Positions 10,775-23,128 of a stretch of DNA of 64,000 bases are shown in pieces. The notes beneath the pieces are model-generated. The model searched no databases. It was not told where the DNA came from and worked only from the letters and a program-made list of their open reading frames with translations. The translations under genes were made by a program, and so were the position numbers. Positions within the stretch are counted from its first letter, which is position 1. Each line of letters opens with the position of its first letter. This DNA comes from Cryptomeria japonica (Eukaryota > Streptophyta > Pinopsida > Cupressales > Cupressaceae), in contig NC_081406.1 of assembly GCF_030272615.1 (NCBI RefSeq), positions 213,190,997 through 213,254,996 of the forward strand, read 5' to 3'.

Positions 10775-11910
10775 ATGGAAAATCTGATGAAGCAACTTGA
10801 AGGAGCTCTTACAGACTATGATGCAGAAAAATTGAAAAATATCAAATAAGAAGATGATTTGAGAGCTACTCGGGATATCATTCAGGCACTTCAAGAAAAT
10901 TTTACTGTTGCAAGAAATAAGAGAAGAGAACTTTGTGAAAAATTGCAAAATGAGAATGATGAAAAGGAATCACTTAATGATATGATAAGCAAGTTGAAAC
11001 AAGAGATCATGACAACAATAAATGAAATGCAAGACATGACTATGAGATTTTGCAAAGAGATTGAGGATAGAAAGAAGAATGAAGAAGAATTGACCAGAAG
11101 ACTAAGTGATGCAGCAAATGAGAACACAAGACTTAGCTATGAAAATGACATGTTGAAGACAGATCTGATGCATACTCAGAATGACTCAAATGAACTGATG
11201 AGACAAAAAGAAATCTTGGAAAGGGAACTGGAAACTACAAATCAACACAAAGAAAAATTCAAGAAAAGCTTAGAGGAACTTGGTACCTTACTGAAGAATC
11301 AAAAACCTAAAGGTGACACTTTTGGAATTGGCTTTGAAGTTGGTGAAAGCTCTGGTACTGCAAATACTCAGGATCACAGCAAACCGGTAAAACAACCTAA
11401 TGCTTATAAATTCATTTTGTAAAATGCTTTAACTGTAATAAGTATGGTCATAGAGAAAATGAATGTAGATCTAGGAATTATCAGAATATCAATACACCCA
11501 CCGGTCAATGTTCAAAATGCAACAAAATTCGTCATAACTCTGAAAACTGCAGAATGAATGTGAGATGTTATGTTTGTGGAAGATTTGGACATTTATCAAA
11601 TCAATGCAAAACACAAACCGACATAGGTTATGGGAAAGCTATTCAGAAGAATAATGTAACTTGTTATGTATGTAACAAGATTGGGCATATTGCTAAATTT
11701 TGGAGAAGTAAAGGTACACCAGTAGACAACAAAAGTGCTAGCTTGAAAGGTAAGGAAAAAGTTGAAGAGGTTAAGCAAGAATTCTCAAAGCAATGGATTA
11801 GAAAAGAAGATCTAAATATTGGGAATACTTCTCCACCGGTAGAACAAAGTGATGCTTCACCGACAGGACAGAGCAGTGCTCCACCGACAGGAAGTTCTTC
11901 ATCTAATTGA
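10775..11910 (+). pseudogene. Element B ORF1: coiled-coil, zinc-knuckle gag-like protein (broken)
   Basis: The start at 10775 (MENLMKQLEGAL) aligns with A. A TAA at 10847 and a frameshift near 11410-11420 break it; the frame then continues to 11910. The N-terminal ~200 residues are a charged coiled coil very like A (for example DRKKNEEELTRRL, shared by both). Four knuckle positions follow. The first is in the shifted frame. The second has Gly changed to Arg (CSKCNKIRHNSENC), and the fourth has its last Cys changed to Trp (CYVCNKIGHIAKFW). The C-terminus is Pro/Ser/Thr-rich with PVEQ and PTGQSS repeats. Its likely role is RNA binding; it is not functional now. Confidence 0.75.
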
Positions 11911-12149
11911 AGAAAATTTCCTTGAGGGTTTGGCAATCAAATGACACAAGTGCTAATTATTCCCTCGGTTAGAGATAAGAAGTTGAAAATTACTTATTAC
12001 CGACAGACAATGTTAAGTGAATACTTAACCGACATGCAATTAATGTGGTAGATGGTGAAAAGACATTATAAAAATAAGGTTTTGGCTCCATTTCATTTCA
12101 CCATGATTTCAAATTTTCAAAGAGCGTGAAGATTCCGAGCTAAGGCATT
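11911..12149 (+). other. ORF1-ORF2 spacer of element B with deletion junction
   Basis: The spacer aligns with A 1884-2110 (ends near AAAGAGCGTGAAGA against AAAGAGCATGAAAA) and then jumps directly to ORF2 sequence at about 12150. Roughly 550 bp present in A (about 2110-2670) are absent, so the ORF2 start and the LSRVH block have been deleted. Confidence 0.6.
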
Positions 12150-13818
12150 TCGATAAGAGATCTCTAAGGGTTAATGATGTAAAAGATATCAATGTGAGAT
12201 TCATAAGTATGATATTAGGTTACAAAGCCACTCATGCTAATAGACTTAACTCAATTTCAAGTTTATGCATTAGGAATGCTTATGATATGGTAACAGACAA
12301 TGCAAAAATTGATATTTGTGAATGGTTAAAAGATGAACTAATAGACAACCTTGGAAAGATAAAGAAGGACAAGAAAAGAACTTTCAGATTTGGAAATCTA
12401 TTGGTATGTCTAATGCTACACATAACAAAATAGGTTCCCGGTATAGGTTATAAAGAACCTGGATATGACATACTGGTAGGAAAGCAATTGACTGAACTGT
12501 TCAATACCATGGGTGAAAATAGGGAGAGCAATATTCATGACTTTTTTCAAGCATTGAAAACCAAAATGAAGCAAAGAATAAGGTTATCCCAGAAAATTGT
12601 AGACAAATACAAAGATGATATATGCTTTGTTATTAAGATAGATGAAATCTAGATGGAAGCGGTCATCCCAAGGACAATTTGGGTAACTGAAATGGGCTAC
12701 GAGACAGATGATCACATAGTTGAAAATTATGCTAAAGCACTTTTGGAAGCCCCGAATGAACCTAAGGAAGAAGTATTTGGTAGTGCTGAGACCATAGAAA
12801 GCCAAATACAATCAAAGAAAAGAGTAAAGAAGGTTGAGGCATTTGTAAGGAAAGGATCCAGGCAAGCAAAGGCCATTAAGGAAGATGTACTAAAGAAAAC
12901 CGACATAACAAAAGATGCGTTGGTAGCTCCACAACCTGAAGCTCATCTATCACCAGTAGGTACTTCTTCGGAAGGTGACATGCCAGCAAATTTTAAAAGA
13001 GTAGTTATAAAAAGAGATCCCTCACCGGCAACCACTCCTTCACCTAGAAGGACAAGGCAAAAGCAACAAGCAGTGAGATATCCGGTTAGAAAGGTCACAC
13101 CCAAGAAGAAGCTAACACCAAAGAAAAAGAAAAGAACAAATAGTGACTTGGCACCTCTAGATATATTGTTGAATGAAATCACAGAGGAAGGAAAACTGAA
13201 CAACATAAGAAAAATTTATGACACTCTATCTGCTGATGAGAAAGAGAAAGTTGAGGAAAGTGTGATACTGCATATGGACATGTACAAGAAATTTTTTATG
13301 GAAGTAGCAAATGAAATTCCTGATGATTTGTACAAAAGACTTGAGGCTAGAAGGCAAGCAATGATTGAATTAGATAAGAAAATAAAAATAGAGAAACTAC
13401 TTGCTGTATATCTAGTAAACTCTCCCAAGGAAATTGATGATTTGATTGCTCAGGCAAACCGGTCAGTATTCTCTACTGCACACCAGCATATTTCACTGAT
13501 GGTAGGAAGAGTTATTGAAGTAACAGAGGAAACCGAAGATGGTTGGGACATATTCCTTGTTGACAAGGAAAAAAAAGAAGAATACAGGAAACCTAAGCCT
13601 ATAAAAGCATATCAGAAGGACAGAGACAAGGGGAAAGGCAAAATTGGTGCACCACCAAGCATAAAAGTTAAAGACAACCTACCCCCACCGGTCAAAATTA
13701 CAACTACTGAAAATCAACCGGCAACAGGAAGTATGCATGTAGAGGATAGCAATCCTAATACTGAAGTTCTATATACTGTAAATGTTGATACCCAAAAGAT
13801 CAACATAATAGTTGATAA
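12150..13818 (+). pseudogene. Element B ORF2, N-terminally deleted first part
   Basis: Begins at SLRVNDVKDINVRF, equal to A SLRVNDIKDINMRF, so about 160 N-terminal residues are missing. It then follows A closely: ICEWLKDELIDNL, FRFGNLLVCLML, a stop at 12431, VDKYKDDICFVIK and a TAG at 12651 where A has TGG. From 12653 an unbroken frame runs to the C insertion, with EVFGSAETIES (shared with A), a Lys/Pro/Ser linker, IEKLLAVYLVNSPKEIDDL, and DGWDIFLVDKEKKEEYRKP. The last residues of the visible 431-codon ORF belong to the LTR of C. Function unknown. Confidence 0.7.
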
Positions 13819-15006
13819 TGTTACTACTTATCAAATTGCCATTAGTTTCATATCCAAAGTCATACTATATTCTAGTTGGTTAGTATTACCGAATCATGCA
13901 GTCGGTACACACAGAGAAGTTGGTATGAATAGTCTAGTTGGTTACTGAAGAAAGTAGTCACAGAACACAGTATTCATCGAGCTGTTTACCGAGTAAAGGT
14001 TCATGGCTACCGAGTGGTATAATTAACTCACCGAGTTGATATTCATCGAGTAAAATGTCTTACTAGATACATTGAACCTGGACATGCACATGAAAATGTG
14101 TTACAAGATCGAGGCACATCTAACTATTTTTGTGTTGGATATTGCACTAGGAGATTGTGTATGATTACAAGATCAATCTAACCTATGAGATATTTTGTTT
14201 AATCGAAGAATATTTTTGTAAGATCGAAGCAATAAATCAGATCACTGCTGTAAGAGATCTATATATACAACATGATTCTAGGGTTAGATATATGACACGA
14301 TATGATGTGATAAGAGATGCAATGAGACAACAGTGTGTATGCATGAAGGAAGACTGTTACAGAGACATAGAGAGGTCACCGAGAAGGTTATCAGTGAACA
14401 GTCGAAGAACAGAGTAAATAGAAGGGTTTACCGAGTTTTATTATGGGTTACCGAGGTATGCGACAAGCTAGGTAATCTTATTCAGAGCACATAGAATCTG
14501 CTTTAGCATTTCAGATGTAAAGTTGCAAATATTTGTAATGATTATATTGTAATATTTTGAAGTTGTAAGAGAAACCTTTAACAGGGTAAAAGACTCTAAC
14601 CAAGTCTATAAATTGTAAATCCTTTAACCAGGTGCTACACTTATATAGTGTTGTATAAATCCTTTAGTAAGGTAGATCTAACTGATCTTAATACTCCTAA
14701 CAGGGTAAGCTATCAGAAATAGCTAAATGTAGCTCTAACCGAGCATTCTTTATTATTGTAGTAGTGAAGTTGTGGGTGCCATCCCCACTGCAGTTTTTCT
14801 CTCTAACCAAGAGTTTTTGTGTGACCAAAATATATGTGTTATGGAGTGAATCATGTATGAATGTTATCTGTTGATTATAGTTTTGTTTTATGTTACTGCA
14901 CTATTTTGTTTATGCATAACAATAAGGTTATTACAAAAGAAAAGTTTTGGAGTACTGATTCACCCCTCCCCTCTCAGTACATTAGCTTTCTATATTGGGT
15001 CTAACA
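13819..15006 (+). repeat. 5' LTR of element C
   Basis: 1188 bp, TGTTACTACTTATC...GGGTCTAACA. TATA-like TATATATAC is at about 14260-14268. The segment GTGGGTGCCATCCCCA..AGTTTTTCTC near 14771-14802 resembles the R/U5 block of A, B and F. CACCCCTCCCCTCTCAGTAC lies near the end. ORF 14157-14417 is inside the LTR and is not a gene. Confidence 0.9.
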
Positions 15007-15008
15007 AT

Positions 15009-15020
15009 TGGTATCATAGC
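15009..15020 (+). other. Primer binding site of element C
   Basis: TGGTATCATAGC, one base from the initiator-Met type PBS of A and B (CAG changed to CAT). Confidence 0.8.
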
Positions 15021-15068
15021 TTGAATCTTGGAAAAGGGCTTAACCACCTGAAGAGAAAGATCTTAGCA

Positions 15069-16400
15069 ATGGAAGGCTACAAACAATCTCAGAGGATTGT
15101 GCATCTTCAAGAAGAGCTAGATAATGCAAATCAAGTGATTGCAAACATGCAGAGGCAAATGCAAAAATCTCTGAAAGTAAGGAGAAGATTATCTGATGAC
15201 TTGCAGGATTCTCAAGAGCTAGTGGAACAAATCAAGACATCATCTGAGAACAGTATATCTGAAGAAACTAAAGAAATGATTGGAATGTTGAAAGAAAAGA
15301 ACAAAGCATTGGCTGATCAACTAAAAGCAATGAAAAGAGAACATGAACATTTCAGTACACAAATGACTGAAAATCTAGATGCATTAAGGAGAGCTGAGGA
15401 TAAAGCAAGAGATCTACAAAGAGAGAAACAACAACTTGAAGCACTAGTATTTGATAAGGATGACAAAATCATAAGGTTAACTAGTATTCAACAAAATATG
15501 ACAGATCATCTAGGTTATGCACATCAGGAAGCAATTTTGAAGAATGATGAAAATCAATCATTGAAACTTGAAGTATCAAGGTTGATTGGTGAACTTGAAA
15601 CAGAAAAGAAATCCAAAGAATCATTGGAGAAGAGTTATGAAGCATCAAAGATGTTGGATGAGCAACTGAATACAAGAAGACTCTACAAAGATGGAGGACT
15701 TGGTTATAAAGGAAATAATACTACCGAGAAAGGAGAATCATCAAAACAAGCTGAAAAAAGAAATAGCATCAAAAGGAAGAAGCCTATTTGCTACTACTGT
15801 GGAAATCAAGGTCATACTGCCAACATATGCCAGATCAGAAAAGGTAAGCAACTGAATATCTCTAAGTCCAATGGATATCATTATAATTGCAATAAATATG
15901 GTCACATACCTAATCAATGTAGAACAAAGTCTGTTAACAACCATCAGAAGGCAAAATTCAAAGGGTTTTGTAAAAATTGCAATAGATATGGACATAGTAC
16001 TGAGAGATGCTGGTTTAAGCAAAAGAACTACATGAAGTATCCACATCGAGAAAACACTGAAGGTTACCGAATTCACACAGATTCTCATCAATAATATGCA
16101 ACAGTACCATGGGATTACAATACGAGGATATGGTGTGAATGTTGTGGAAGATATGGACATATAAGTGCCAACTATTTTATAAGGTTTGGAATGAACAACT
16201 GGAGATCATGGAGAAATCCCGGTATGGCATGTTTTCATTGTCACAAAACTGGACATTTAGCTAGAGATTGCAAAGATCAACCAAGAAGAGACACTGAGGA
16301 GATAAAAGAAAAATTCAAGATGATTTGGAAAAAGAAAGAAATTATGTCTGATGAAGAAAGCACCTTACCTACCGAGTTAGGTGCACCTATTTCAAATTAG
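15069..16400 (+). pseudogene. Element C ORF1: coiled-coil, five-zinc-knuckle gag-like protein (one stop)
   Basis: I chose ATG 15069 (MEGYKQSQ), the first ATG after the PBS; the longer frame from 14853 runs back into the LTR. Residues 1-225 form a long charged coiled coil (for example LQREKQQLEALVFDKDDKI). Knuckles: CYYCGNQGHTANIC (about residue 241), a second with its first Cys replaced by Tyr (YNCNKYGHIPNQC), CKNCNRYGHSTERC, CECCGRYGHISANY with the last Cys replaced by Tyr, and CFHCHKTGHLARDC. The Cys-to-Tyr changes are single G-to-A transitions. One in-frame TAA (16092-16094) splits it; the same frame then runs to TAG 16400. Likely a nucleic-acid-binding particle protein. Confidence 0.8.
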
Positions 16401-16901
16401 CCAAGAAAAGGTATGAAGGGACTACATTCTTTAAAAGATAAATCATAACAGCTCCTATTTTATTATGAACAAGAATTCAAAATCTGCATAGTTAAGATAC
16501 AATTAGTCAGTTAGTATACTATACAGGAAACCTATCAAGTCGGCTATCAAAGCAAAGTTGAATACTCAGTGAAAACAGAAAATGAAGTAAATCGATAAAA
16601 GGTGAACCGAGTGCATTTAATACCATGACCTAACCTGCACAAAGCCCGATAAGGTATTTTTGAGTACTTAAAAGTATTTTCGTAGTCATTTTCATTCACC
16701 CAAGTTTTTGAGAAGCAGAGCAGAGCGAATCAAAGCGACCAAATTTCATTCAGAGTGAATTTTCAAGGTATTTACATCAATCTATTCACACTGTTTAGCT
16801 GGTTTCTAATCTAGTCAAATTGCTAGTGTCTACCGAGTGTGAAGAGTAAGCTACTTGTAAACCCTAAGGATAACCTGTCGAATTTTTACTCGAGATCTAC
16901 C
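16401..16901 (+). other. ORF1-ORF2 spacer of element C
   Basis: 501 bp with no long ORF and no clear homology in A or B beyond its position. A few short A/T-rich and CATTCA-type repeats only. The upstream in-frame extension of ORF2 (16839-16901) may or may not be translated. Confidence 0.4.
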
Positions 16902-19900
16902 ATGGAACCCAAGCTCCAAGACCCTATAGTTGTCCAAAATGTGGAGAAGCCATCTCTGAAGTATTCCCTAATTCCTAAAGTTGCCTCAGAACCAGATGAT
17001 AAAATGATATTTTCACTCATCCCGAATCGAGTCTTATTGGTAGAAGATGTTAGATTCTTTACCAAGTGTTGTGTTGAGGAACTCAGTCATGTAGAGATTA
17101 GTAACACATATGATGAACTGTGCACTGATGGCAAACTAGATAGTAAATTTGAACATATCAGAATCAAGGGATTAACTGAAGCCCTAGTCTATCCTTGTGT
17201 GTTCAAACCCCAATGGGTTAAGTTTGTACTGAGCAGAGTACATGACGATTTCATGTGGCTACAAGAGCAACCGTTCAAAATCACGAGGGAAGTCATTCAC
17301 CTGATCACCGGATATCCCATCTTTGATCATGCTCATGCACAGAAAATGATATCACAAAAGGAGCTAATTAGTCTAACCAGAGTAGAATCTGATTACCGAG
17401 GATTGAAATTGAATAATTTCACTGATGCTAAACTAAAATTTGCAATCAGAGTCATTGGTTACTGTTTCTTCCAATCTGCAAGGGAAAATAGTGTACCATG
17501 TGCTGCAGTGGACCTGGCCTACAAAATAGTAAAGAAGGGAATGAAAGTAGACTTGTGTGAAGTACTACTAAAGAACTTATTTGAGAACCTGAACACCATA
17601 AGGAAGACAAAGAAGAACAACTCGGAAAACACACTCAAGTTCGGTTCACTACTTGTCTGTGTGTTTTTCTATTTTGAAAAGTTCTTTCCCTCAGTCGGTA
17701 AAGTAGTATGGGAGCTACACCGACCTATCACCCATCAGATCAATGATTACATCAAGAAGTTAGGAGATAACTTTAATGATGCCATGGATGATTACTTTAG
17801 CAAATACCAAGAGAAAATGCACAACAGGTATAGGATCCCACCACAACTAGTTGAAAAATACAAGGACAATATTTGTTTTGAAGTCAACATTGATTACTAC
17901 TATGTAAATGTTGTTGAACCAAGGATTCAGTCGTTGCAACCAATGGGTTATGAAATTGATTATGACATCACACAACAACAAATTGATGCCTACCTATCAT
18001 TGCCAAGGCATGCAACTGAACTAAGGTATGGAACCTATGAAGAGGTAAAGGAGAAAGTAAAAATGAGCATTGTAGTTCCTAAGGCTACAAGGAAAGCAAC
18101 AAAGATGATAAAAGCTTTGTCTGAGAAATTCGGAGAACAATCTTCATCTACACCTATCAAAGGCAATCTTGCCATTACCGAGGAAGAATCAAAAGCATAG
18201 GAGGCTGCAATAACATTGAGCATAGAGTTGCCAAAGGGAAAAGTTCTAAAAAGAAAGAAATGGGACATTACAAAGGCCCTACCGACTCCACCGACAAAGA
18301 GACCAAACACCAAAGCATCAGCTACATCACCAAGCAAGAAACAAAAGACTGTTGTCGCTCCTAAGGTAACAAAGACTTACAAGAAATCTACTCAGAGACT
18401 CATTTTGGCAAAAGAGTCAAGTGATACAGAGTCTGATGATGCTAACAAATTCCAGATTGTGAAGAGCAAAAAGGCAAACATTCATAGTGTTGAAAACTTT
18501 TGTGCCAATCTCAAGGAATACGGTGGATTTGTAGGATTCAGATATGTTAAGTATGAGTCTAGGAACAATGATGAGAAATGATAGATTGAAGAAGCTGTCA
18601 TATGTACACTTCTAAAGTTTTGGTTAGCACCAATGGAACTAGCAAAGTCACTTCCAAGTGAACTCTACTCACATATTGATAATAGATGGAAATATGCAAT
18701 GGATTCAGAGAGACAAATAAGAGAAAGAAGTCTTGTCCACTTATTTTCTGACATGTCCATAGCTGAAATCAAGGAGCATTTGTCCACATACAATTCAAAA
18801 TTTCTTGTGAAACAAAGAGCCTTAAAATTGATGAATGAGCTATATATTGATGTGGAGAATGAGACTAAGGCCAAGTGGTAGGAGATCTTCAAACAAAAGG
18901 ATGTTGGTGAACAATCTCAAATTGAAATTGTTGATGTCATCGAGAAAGATCCAGATGTCACCAAGCAAGGTCCAAACCCAGTTGACACAATACAAATTGA
19001 TGAGGATGTAATGGATGAAGCCGCACCGGAGCAAGAAATTATTGAAGGCACCACTTATGCAAAACTTGTGTCTAGTGAATCAGTCTTAGAACAAGTTCAG
19101 CCTTATCCACCGGTGAAGCCAACAGTACCAACCGAAGCCCCCAAGGACACCGAACAAGTTATTGAAGGTAACAAATCTAAAGCTATAGAAGATACAGGTA
19201 ACAAGTCTAAAGCTGCAGCAGACACAACAAAAGATCAATAATCTCAAGGACAGACAAGCACAACAAATATTACAGCAGAGACCCCTAGCACCGAGCCATC
19301 CAAAGACACTGCAACTGCTATAGGAACAGTGCAAAGTGTTGCATCTATCGAGCAACCTACTAAGGGACAACAAGCCTCACAAGCACTTGTCTTAGTGCCC
19401 CAGACAAAAGGAAAAGAGAAAAAGGTGAGAAAGCATGGTTTTAAATTTGACTTATCTAAACCAATCGTGTTGCCCAATGTCGACATCTCCAAATTAAAAG
19501 GGCAAGCACTCACTGAATTCAGTGAACTATGCAAAGCAAAGGCTGAACAAGAGAAACAACTGGCCATAAAGAAAAAGAACAAGGTACTTCAAAAGGTTAG
19601 AACACTACTCACATAAATGCTACCATTAGCAATAGTGTCAATCGATGCAGCCATCCATATTCAGTTGGATGAACTCCTTAATCGGATTGAAACATCTAGA
19701 GTTGATGCATCCAAATACCTAAGCAAACTCAAGGATAAAGAGCTCACAACAAAAATGATAGAGGAAGTCCAAAAATCAATTGTTGTTGGCAAGGTAAAAC
19801 TTGTCAAATTCATTGATGAGTTGACCCCTCAACTCAAGCACATTCTTTATTTATTCCAGAAATTGTGTACATTTTCTTTATTTATTAAAGACATCAAAAA

Positions 19901-20300
19901 TAAAACTAATGCAATTGAGAAAGAGATCACCAATCTCTCCTCAAAGTTGACCACTGAGCCTAATTTAGTTTAGAACTTTTTCAAAAAGCTACAAGAGCTC
20001 ATGGCTCAACAGTTAGAATTGAGGAATGAAGAGCATAAAATTAGGATGGATATAATGACCCTTCAAACATTATTCCTTCCTCATCTCTCATCAGTCCAAG
20101 AGCAGCTTAACCGAGCTACAAGCTTATCAACTACCCAAGAGGGAAGCACTCTTGATGGCTTGATATCACTCTTATCTAATATTCAAGCATAGAACTCATT
20201 AATGGAAAGTCTCAAGGACTCACTCTCAGTCACCCTCACTGACGCTCGGACCAAGTATAAAACTATTTTTGATCAGTTACCGCCTTCGGATGCAAATTAA
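16902..20300 (+). pseudogene. Element C ORF2: ~1130-codon protein of unknown function, in-frame stops only
   Basis: One frame runs 3.4 kb from ATG 16902 (MEPKLQD) to TAA 20298-20300 with no frameshift. It has eight internal stops: 18198 TAG, 18579 TGA, 18582 TAG, 18879 TAG, 19239 TAA, 19614 TAA, 19971 TAG and 20190 TAG. The N-terminal domain (about residues 1-400) has LSRVHDDFMWL (about residue 110), KITREVIHLITGYP, LKFGSLLVCVFFYF, and IPPQLVEKYKDNICFEV, all with equivalents in A. Next comes a Lys/Pro/Thr linker (about 440-510), a helical region, an acidic Thr/Pro/Lys-rich part with EGNKSKAIEDTGNKSKA repeats, and a coiled-coil C-terminal third. I see no enzyme motif. Virion, nuclear import or packaging roles are possible but unproven. 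Confidence 0.75.
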
Positions 20301-20673
20301 GTTTTTAACGTTTGTCAAAAAGGGGGAGTAATTTTATGTTACTACATAGGAGAGGAAAGCCTAGCAAAGGGGGAGTAATTCTACACTTGGAGACTAGTAC
20401 AGTTTTGATAACACAATTTTGAGTATTATATACAAGGAGAGTCTACCGAGCAAAATATACAGAGCATTCGGAGTACACAAGTATAGTACAAAACCAAACC
20501 GAACATGCAAATTCAAAGTTATGTATAGGATAATGATAAGGGGAGTATATCTGCATATACTATTGACTATTGTACATATTGTCAAGTATAGTCATTTTGT
20601 CAAGTTTTTTTTTTAGTTATGACTTTGTAAGTAGTTTTTGTCAAACATCTCAACTAATGTCAAAAGGGGAGGT
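20301..20673 (+). promoter_or_regulatory. Element C 3' tail with three purine tracts
   Basis: Purine tracts AAAAAGGGGGAGTAA (20317-20331), AAAGGGGGAGTAA (20366-20378) and the LTR-proximal AAAAGGGGAGG (20662-20672). The last is the PPT by position. The short ORFs 20394-20616 on both strands have no support. Confidence 0.65.
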
Positions 20674-21835
20674 TGTTACTACTTATCAAATTGTCATTAG
20701 TTTCATATCCAAAGTCATACTATATTCTAGTCGGTACACATAGAGAAGTTGGTATGAACAGTCTAGTCGGTTACTAAAGAAAGTAGTCACAGAACACAGT
20801 ATTCACTAAGCTGTTTACCGAGTAAAGGTTCATGGCTACCAAGTGGTATAATTAACTCATCAAGTTGATATTCACCGAGTAAAACATCTTACTAGATACA
20901 TTGAACCTGGACATGCACATGAAAACATGTTACAAGATCGAGGCACATCTAACCGTTTTTGTGTTGGAAATTGCACTAGGAGATTGTGTATGATTACAAG
21001 ATCAATCTAACCTATGAGATATTTTGTTTAATTGAAGAATATTTTTGTAAGATCGAAGTAATAAATCAGATCACCACTGTAAGAGATCTATATATACAAC
21101 ATGATTCTAGGGTTAGATATATGACACGATATGATGTGATAAGAGATGCAATGAGATAGCAGTGTGTATGCATGAAGGAAGACTGCTACAGAGACACGGA
21201 GAGGTCACTAAGAAGGTTATCCGTGAACAGTCAAAGAATAGAGTAAATAGAAGGGTTTACCGAGTTTCATTATGGGTTATCAAGGTATGCTACAAGCTAG
21301 GTAATCTTATTCAGAGCACATAGAATCTGCTTTAGCATTTCAGATTTAAAGTTGTAGATATTTGTAATGATTATATTGTAATATTTTGAAGTTGTAAGAG
21401 AAACCTTTAACAGGGTAAAAGACTCTAACCAAGTCTATAAATTGTAAATCCTTTAACCAGGTGCTACACTTATATAGTGTTGTATAAATCCTTTAGTAAG
21501 GTAGATCTAACTGATCTTAATACTCCTAATAGGGTAAGCTATCAAAAATAGCTAAATGTAGCTCTAACTGAGCATTCTTTATTATTGCAGTAGTGAAGTT
21601 GTGGGTGCCATCCCCACCATAGTTTTTCTCTCTAACCAAGAGTTTTTGCATGACCAAAATATATGTGTTATGGAGTGAATCATGTATGAATGTTATTTGT
21701 TGATTATAGTTTTGTTTTATGTTACTGCACTATTCTGTTTATGCATAACAATAAGGTTATTACAAAAGAAAAGTTTTGGAGTACTGATTCACCCCTCCCC
21801 TCTCAGTACATTAGCTTTTGATATTGGGCCTAATA
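20674..21835 (+). repeat. 3' LTR of element C
   Basis: 1162 bp, TGTTACTACTTATC...GGCCTAATA (terminal CA now TA). It is about 26 bp shorter than the 5' LTR because of a deletion near 20735. It is followed by GATAA. Confidence 0.9.
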
Positions 21836-22913
21836 GATAAAGATACAATTGACAAGTCAAATATGGCTAAAGAGCCTCTCGTAGCAAGGGAAACAGAGAA
21901 ACCGACAGAGGATATAGAGAAAAAGGCAGAGTCTGAGGCACAGACAGAGACAACACAACATACAGAGAAACCAATAGAGCTAAAGGCTCCGGAACAGGTT
22001 CATAAGGAAACAGTGCCACCAGTAAGTAGTGAAGTAGGAAAACCAGTGCTAAAAGAAATGCAAACACAAACTGACCTGCTAGAGGTCAATACAAGCATGG
22101 TTACTTCCACCGGTACTCAGATTGTTGGGTCATCATCAACATTCAAGTCAACAAATGTGACTGAGGTATTATTAGATTCTATTAAGAAAATAACTGACTG
22201 CAGTTAACAGGCTTATAAAGCAATAGATGATTCTATACCAATTTTAAAGGCAATAGCTCCAAACCGTAACATAGATAATAAAGATTCTTTAGGACAATTG
22301 GACACATTGTGTAAATATATTTCTAAAAACATTGAGAAAATAAAGGAAGAATCAGTAAAGGACAAGGCAGAAAAGGAGAAATAGAAATTCTTTGATGAGG
22401 AAATTAAGAAGTGTAACAGAAATTTTGACACACTTCTACTGGAACTATGTAGTCTATTGAAAGAATACAAATATTTGTATAAAGATACATGTAAAACAAA
22501 CTTTTTGACTGTAGATATTGACAAGAAAATAAGCAAGACACAGGATGAGATAAATAAGCTTGCAGACAATTTTGTCAACTCACCGGATTCATTATCAGTT
22601 TTTGAAGAAAAGATAGCAAATCTTGAGGAAGAATTGCTCAAACTGGAAAGAGAAAAAGAGAGAATAATAAACAAGGCAAAGCATTTGAGATCTAAACTGA
22701 GTCAAAGATTGGACTATTTAGCATCTTTACGGAAGAAAATTTTAGAGGCACTAATATAGGGAAGCAAAACACTAGTAGAGTATTTGCAACATCTCACCGG
22801 TACAGTAAAGAGGACTGAAACAACAATAAAAGATAGTAAAAAGTTTATGGATAGTATAAACTTAATTTTGGGAGATCTTTTTCAGATAATAACTACCCAG
22901 CTACAGGGTTGAG
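21836..22913 (+). pseudogene. Element B ORF2, C-terminal part
   Basis: The frame broken at NIIVD resumes in the second GATAA copy as DKDTIDKSNMAKEP. It is acidic and Thr/Pro-rich with ETEKPTED-like repeats, then TNVTEVLLDSIKKITDC (A has TNVIEVLLDSIKKIMDC). A stop at 22204, a TAG at 22381 and a stop at 22757 interrupt it. The remainder is a strong coiled coil (DIDKKISKTQDEINKLAD, EEKIANLEEELLKLEREKER). The terminal TGA follows TTQLQG at about 22911. Positions of stops in A and B differ, so they arose after the copies separated. Confidence 0.7.
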
Positions 22914-23128
22914 GATAGATGAACCTACAAACTCTACTGACATCTTGACAACCTTTTTCATTGATGCCAAAGGGGGAGTAGTGGGATGAGAAAGTTCGAA
23001 AGTTCAAAATATAGGAATCATATGCTCAGGGGGAGCTCTCATATTTTTGGTAACTTTTTTGGACTACACATTTTGGATACTTTTTGAAATTTCTCATGAG
23101 TGTTGCCATCAATGCCAAAGGGGGAAAT
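22914..23128 (+). promoter_or_regulatory. Element B 3' tail with two purine tracts and PPT
   Basis: CATTGATGCCAAAGGGGG near 22960-22977 and CATCAATGCCAAAGGGGG near 23107-23124 are two near-identical copies about 145 bp apart. The second is the PPT (AAAGGGGGAAAT, 23117-23128) next to the LTR. ORF 23047-23337 overlaps the LTR and is spurious. Confidence 0.7.

Larger units (their letters stand above)
13819..21835 (+). mobile_element. Element C: complete non-autonomous LTR element nested in B
   Basis: 8017 bp, flanked by GATAA at 13814-13818 and 21836-21840. LTRs are at 13819-15006 and 20674-21835, PBS at 15009-15020, ORF1 at 15069-16400, ORF2 at 16902-20300, and PPT before 20674. Removing C restores the ORF2 frame of B. 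Its LTRs differ from those of A and B over most of their length but keep the start TGTT, the C-rich CTCTCAGTAC end and CTAACA. It has the same ORF1/ORF2 plan and no pol. It is the best-preserved member of the type in the window. Confidence 0.92.

Noticed and set aside
16902-20300. Stop-codon readthrough or a reassigned genetic code to explain the in-frame stops
   Set aside because: All three stop codons occur, at different places in A, B and C, and adjacent families with known proteins (F, E) have stops inside essential domains. Decay explains it better.
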